Shown here: one piece after another, positions 60,959 to 64,000 of the stretch
Layout: every line of letters starts with the position of its first letter
Position numbering within the stretch: the stretch's first letter is position 1
Origin: Ureibacillus chungkukjangi
GTDB taxonomy: Bacteria; Bacillota; Bacilli; Bacillales_A; Planococcaceae
Assembly: GCF_003217295.1 (NCBI RefSeq)
Contig: NZ_QJTJ01000002.1
Span: 248,001-312,000, forward strand
Direction: 5' to 3'
Length of the DNA: 64,000 bases
The notes under the pieces: generated by a model
Databases searched by the model: none
What the model was told of the DNA's origin: nothing
The model's input: the letters and a program-made list of their open reading frames with translations, nothing else
Translations under genes and position numbers: made by a program

Positions 60959-62706
60959 TGTTTGATAATTTAGCTGAAGAATTTTTAATTGATTTGGAAG
61001 AGTTCAGTGAATCAATGTTTGATTTAGAGAATTCAGTTGAAGAAGCTAAAAATATCCTCCAAGAAAAAATGAACGAGTCACCTATAAATCAATGTAATTT
61101 TGAAGATAATATATGGTATTTGCATTATAAAACTACAAGTAATCGAAGAATTATTAACTTTGATCAAATAAAAGAACTGTCTGTATTTAATACTGAATTA
61201 AGAGATATGGAGTTTCTTACTATTATAAAATGTTGGGTATCAAACTTGCTCAATTCCTATTCAGTTCCTTTAGTCTCGACCTATACACTGGGAATAATGA
61301 AGTTCTTAAAAATCACAAAGGGATTAACAAATATAAATATAGAAGATATTTCAGATGACTTCTCAACGTTAAATGAAGGAACTAAGGCGGTCATTGTTCT
61401 TTCATCATTAAATCTATTAGACTATTTTTCCGATTTGGAAAAATATGAAGAGATTTTGTCACTGCTATATGAACTAAAAAAACAATATAACATTGAAAAA
61501 AAGGTTCGTATTTTACCATCTTCAAGAGATATATTAGTTTTCTCTCGAATAGTGGAAGATTTCTTTTCTAAAGAACTGACAGAGAAACAATATTTAAGAT
61601 GGTTTCCTATTTGGTTCTGGTGGAAAGTAACCAATCTAATACCAATGAGACCAAGTGAGTTTTGTAACATCTCACGGGACTCTCTTAAAGAATTAAACGG
61701 AAACTACTACATTCAGTTACCAAGAATAAAACAAAAAAAGGTAAATTCCAATAGAATTCAAATTGTTGATAAAGTTTATATTCCCCACGATTTTTATCAA
61801 AAATTAGAAGAATACAAACAGATTACGGAAAAATTCGGATTCACAGATACGTTTATCACTTACGAATCCATACCTCTAAACAGTAATAATAAATACAATA
61901 AAATAGATAGAACAAAGTTTAGCTACGCTATACTTAATTATACTTTAGCTTCCTTTTATGAACATATAGTTTTCGGAGAATATCATATTCAATTTAATCC
62001 AAATAACTCAGAGGAAACAGAATTTCAGTATATCACTCGTAAATTGCGATTAAATGATACCCGCCATCTTGCCTTCATCAATATGAAAAGACAAGGGTAT
62101 CATCCTGTTGAAATTGCACGTATGGGCGGTCATACATCAATACGTTCACAAGAACATTACTTTAACCATATCCAAAATTACGTTGATTTAGAAATACTAG
62201 AGCTTATTACAAATACAGATTTGGACAGTTACTCAAACCTTATAAAGGATAAATCAATTTCACTGGGAATGGACTTTATTAATAAATACGTTCTTAGACC
62301 CACTAACACAGGTTTCCAAAGAATCATGACTGAAGGGTATTGTACAGACAAAGAACAAAGATGTATGGATGAAGACTGTTGGGGGTGTGATCATTGGAGA
62401 ATTTCAATGGAGGAATTCATCCAAAAGCAACATATCTTAGAGCAAAAAATGAAAGAAAGGAAATCCTACCTCAATGAAACCATTGATAATTTAAAAAAAC
62501 TATACAAGGCTATTTATGAGAATATAGGTAAGGATGAATATTATACCTCTGAGAATGTAGAAATTAAAAAACAACTAATTAATCATTCTAAGTATATTGA
62601 AAAAGCAGTTCATAAGTATATCAATCTATACAAGGTAAAAGAGAGGATAGATAACAGTGGAGACAAGGGGTCGAAAACCAAAAATCTTCCCACAGGAAGA
62701 AATTAA
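60958..62706 (+). CDS. tyrosine recombinase of the element (third of three)
   Basis: The 582-residue protein starts with GTG inside the stop of the large recombinase. Catalytic positions: Arg231 in NLIPMRPSEFCN, Arg369-His370 in NDTRHLAFINM, His392 in ARMGGHTSIRS, and Tyr401 in QEHYFNHI. The His of HxxR is Asn here. After the catalytic domain there is another Cys/His cluster (CTDKEQRCMDEDCWGCDHW, about 462-480), then a Lys-rich helical tail. A matching Cys cluster in the second protein suggests related architecture. Confidence 0.87.
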   Translation: MFDNLAEEFLIDLEEFSESMFDLENSVEEAKNILQEKMNESPINQCNFEDNIWYLHYKTTSNRRIINFDQIKELSVFNTELRDMEFLTIIKCWVSNLLNSYSVPLVSTYTLGIMKFLKITKGLTNINIEDISDDFSTLNEGTKAVIVLSSLNLLDYFSDLEKYEEILSLLYELKKQYNIEKKVRILPSSRDILVFSRIVEDFFSKELTEKQYLRWFPIWFWWKVTNLIPMRPSEFCNISRDSLKELNGNYYIQLPRIKQKKVNSNRIQIVDKVYIPHDFYQKLEEYKQITEKFGFTDTFITYESIPLNSNNKYNKIDRTKFSYAILNYTLASFYEHIVFGEYHIQFNPNNSEETEFQYITRKLRLNDTRHLAFINMKRQGYHPVEIARMGGHTSIRSQEHYFNHIQNYVDLEILELITNTDLDSYSNLIKDKSISLGMDFINKYVLRPTNTGFQRIMTEGYCTDKEQRCMDEDCWGCDHWRISMEEFIQKQHILEQKMKERKSYLNETIDNLKKLYKAIYENIGKDEYYTSENVEIKKQLINHSKYIEKAVHKYINLYKVKERIDNSGDKGSKTKNLPTGRN

Positions 62707-63397
62707 TAAAATTATTTATCAGTTTACTCAAGAAGAAAAAGTGTCAGGATGGCTAAAATATTCAGAAGTCTATCGTTATTCTAAAAAGCTTTATGAGAAC
62801 GAGACAATTCCCTACCAATTAAGTGAAGACTATTGGAGAAGAGATGGAAGACAAGGAAAAGAAACAATTGATAAGATAAATAAGGCTTATGAAGCTGCCC
62901 TCGTCAACAAAAAGACCACTGAATCTGATGTTTACATAGATACCCAAGAATGTGTAGATAAATTTTTTACAGGCAAACCTTCCGACAAAAGAAGGCTTAT
63001 TGAAGCACTAAAATTAAACGAAAAGAAAGCAAAAAACTACAATGAACTCTTAGGAAAGATGAATACCTTAAAAGGTACAATGAAGGCTTTAAAACAAGAA
63101 AATAAGGAATTGGAAGAATTACTTCAACAATATCAAACAGTTTTGTTTTCATGGTTCAATGCCAGTATCAAGTCAGATGTTCCATTAATTAATTTAATGG
63201 CAACAGGAAAAACCAGGCACCCAATTGTGGATTTCTTTTTTGATACAAGCTTTTCTAACCCAACAGAAGGATACGAAAAATTTGAGGAGTTTAGAAAGAG
63301 ACTCAAAGGGGTACATGAGGAACCAACAATAAACAACAATGTTTTGCCACTATCACAAGGTATTGAATCCCTTAGGCAAAAGCATAAAAAAGAATAA
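62657..63397 (+). CDS. coiled-coil accessory protein of the recombinase element (TnpC-like)
   Basis: The GTG at 62657 follows AGAGGAT and lies inside the end of the third recombinase gene, a 50-nt overlap. The 246-residue protein has no recombinase motifs. Residues 20-80 are helical, and about residues 112-160 form a coiled coil (LGKMNTLKGTMKALKQENKE). In Tn554, TnpC (125 aa) influences orientation and frequency of insertion; this protein occupies the same place in gene order but is twice as long. Function by position only. Confidence 0.75.
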   Translation: METRGRKPKIFPQEEINKIIYQFTQEEKVSGWLKYSEVYRYSKKLYENETIPYQLSEDYWRRDGRQGKETIDKINKAYEAALVNKKTTESDVYIDTQECVDKFFTGKPSDKRRLIEALKLNEKKAKNYNELLGKMNTLKGTMKALKQENKELEELLQQYQTVLFSWFNASIKSDVPLINLMATGKTRHPIVDFFFDTSFSNPTEGYEKFEEFRKRLKGVHEEPTINNNVLPLSQGIESLRQKHKKE

Positions 63398-63402
63398 TTT
63401 AA

Positions 63403-63417
63403 TTGGCATTAACGGGG
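63403..63417 (+). repeat. candidate element repeat, right copy
   Basis: TTGGCATTAACGGGG, the counterpart of 56743, lies 3 nt after the stop region of the last recombinase-operon gene and runs into the inverted repeat at 63411. Confidence 0.45.
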
Positions 63418-63480
63418 TCCCTTTGAGGTGGAAAATATACGTTTTGTACATATATTTCAAAATGGAACCCGTTATATTTT
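63411..63480. repeat. long imperfect inverted repeat after the recombinase operon
   Basis: AACGGGGTCC (63411-63420) pairs with GGAACCCGTT (63464-63473), one mismatch, and the inner parts (TTTGA..AAATATA and TATATTTCAAA) extend the symmetry around a centre near 63441. It could be the operon terminator (ATATTTT follows) or a recombinase site. Confidence 0.5.
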
Positions 63481-63890
63481 CTATAATGAATTGAGTTAAG
63501 TAAAGAAAATGAACTCCTACTATCCTTAGTTACATTGTTCAGTTAAATTGCAAAATGTTACAACTTCTTTTACGTTACATACATTCATTACAAGCTCTAA
63601 ATACAAAACAGAATATTCCTTCGGTAAGTTTCCACCTTTATTAACAATAATCGTTATTCTCCACAACATTTAGCGGTACACGAATGCGCCTTTTAATAGA
63701 ATTCTAAATTTCAAAGTGATCAAAAATATTTATTCTATCTGTTTATTTTCATGACAATGAGTTCTTAAATTTAGAATAATCTATTCAATCGCTCCTTTTG
63801 TCTAATTTTCATACGGTTTATTTAATTTATTTTTAATATAGACGGTAAATAGACAAAAATAAAACGTTGGATTAGAAGTTAGGACTATGC
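63481..63890. other. intergenic stretch inside the element
   Basis: About 410 AT-rich nt with no frame having a ribosome site and no repeat of the types above. I see nothing assignable. Confidence 0.35.
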
Positions 63891-64000
63891 TTATACTTCG
63901 ATTAAATCTACTGCTAGTAGTCTAGCGGCTTCTTTGAACCATTTTTCTATTTCATTATAGCAATCACTATTTTTTAATTGTTTTTCAGAAACCTCAAAAA
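63891..64000 (-). CDS. 3' end of a minus-strand gene, unknown, cut by window edge
   Basis: The minus-strand frame is open from the edge to a TAA at 63891-63893 and encodes at least 35 residues ending AARLLAVDLIEV. The sequence is helical and charged. I recognise no family. It may be the first cargo gene of the element or flanking chromosome. Low confidence because only the tail is visible. Confidence 0.4.
   Translation of the reverse strand, partial: FEVSEKQLKNSDCYNEIEKWFKEAARLLAVDLIEV

Noticed and set aside
56967-63397. Classical recombinase-in-trio (RIT) element
   Set aside because: RIT proteins are about 300-400 residues each and lack the fourth gene; here the second protein is 892 residues and a coiled-coil gene follows, closer to Tn554 logic.

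Overview
The window is low-GC, Gram-positive DNA of Bacillales type. Ribosome binding sites are AAGGAGG-like, TTG and GTG starts are common, and most genes are closest to Bacillus-group families (HelD, YkkCD, YfiBC, YqhL, MhqR- and Fur-type sites). Neighbourhood and style suggest a Planococcaceae member such as Solibacillus or Lysinibacillus, but no rRNA or marker gene here proves that.

Region 1 (1-13.1 kb) is purine and amide catabolism. A PucR-type regulator (cut by the window start) precedes a purine permease, UraD (OHCU decarboxylase), UraH (hydroxyisourate hydrolase) and a FAD/NAD(P) monooxygenase-like protein; no uricase is present. Convergent to these is a long minus-strand run: an NMT1-type ABC transporter, then an amidase, a FAH-family hydrolase, a gamma-glutamyltransferase-like enzyme and two half-size chromate transporters.

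Region 2 (13.3-27 kb) holds Nudix, HEAT-like, GNAT and HAD proteins, mannitol-1-phosphate dehydrogenase, a beta-alanine/omega-amino-acid catabolic cluster (MmsA, PucR-type regulator, class III aminotransferase), a nitroreductase, an Amidase_6 protein that seems to start at ATT, a DUF2804 protein and a glycerophosphodiesterase.

Region 3 (27-38.4 kb) has split CopC and CopD, HelD, a 45-residue basic protein, two rhodaneses, ThpR, a guanidine-I riboswitch driving ykkCD, an anchored trypsin-like protease, and a Fur-controlled siderophore uptake locus.

Region 4 (38.4-56.2 kb) is looser, with long intergenic stretches filled by a 155-170 bp repeat built around a GTCAACC..GGTTGAC palindrome. It also carries an LLM oxidoreductase, an aldo/keto reductase, a ring-cleaving dioxygenase behind a perfect MhqR-type operator, MenA, YfiBC-type ABC exporters, a PAS-GGDEF-EAL protein, a ThrE-type exporter pair, and a beta-propeller gene that has lost its N-terminal part.

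Region 5 (56.2-64 kb) is a mobile element of Tn554-like logic: three translationally coupled tyrosine recombinase genes (438, 892 and 582 aa) plus a coiled-coil protein of about 246 aa. It begins where the beta-propeller gene breaks off, and its cargo probably lies beyond the right edge.

The least explained structures are (a) three short intergenic arrays with different core motifs but the same 21-bp period, at about 4.98-5.2, 16.19-16.29 and 46.33-46.39 kb, (b) the palindrome-bearing repeat family, and (c) the large recombinase operon.
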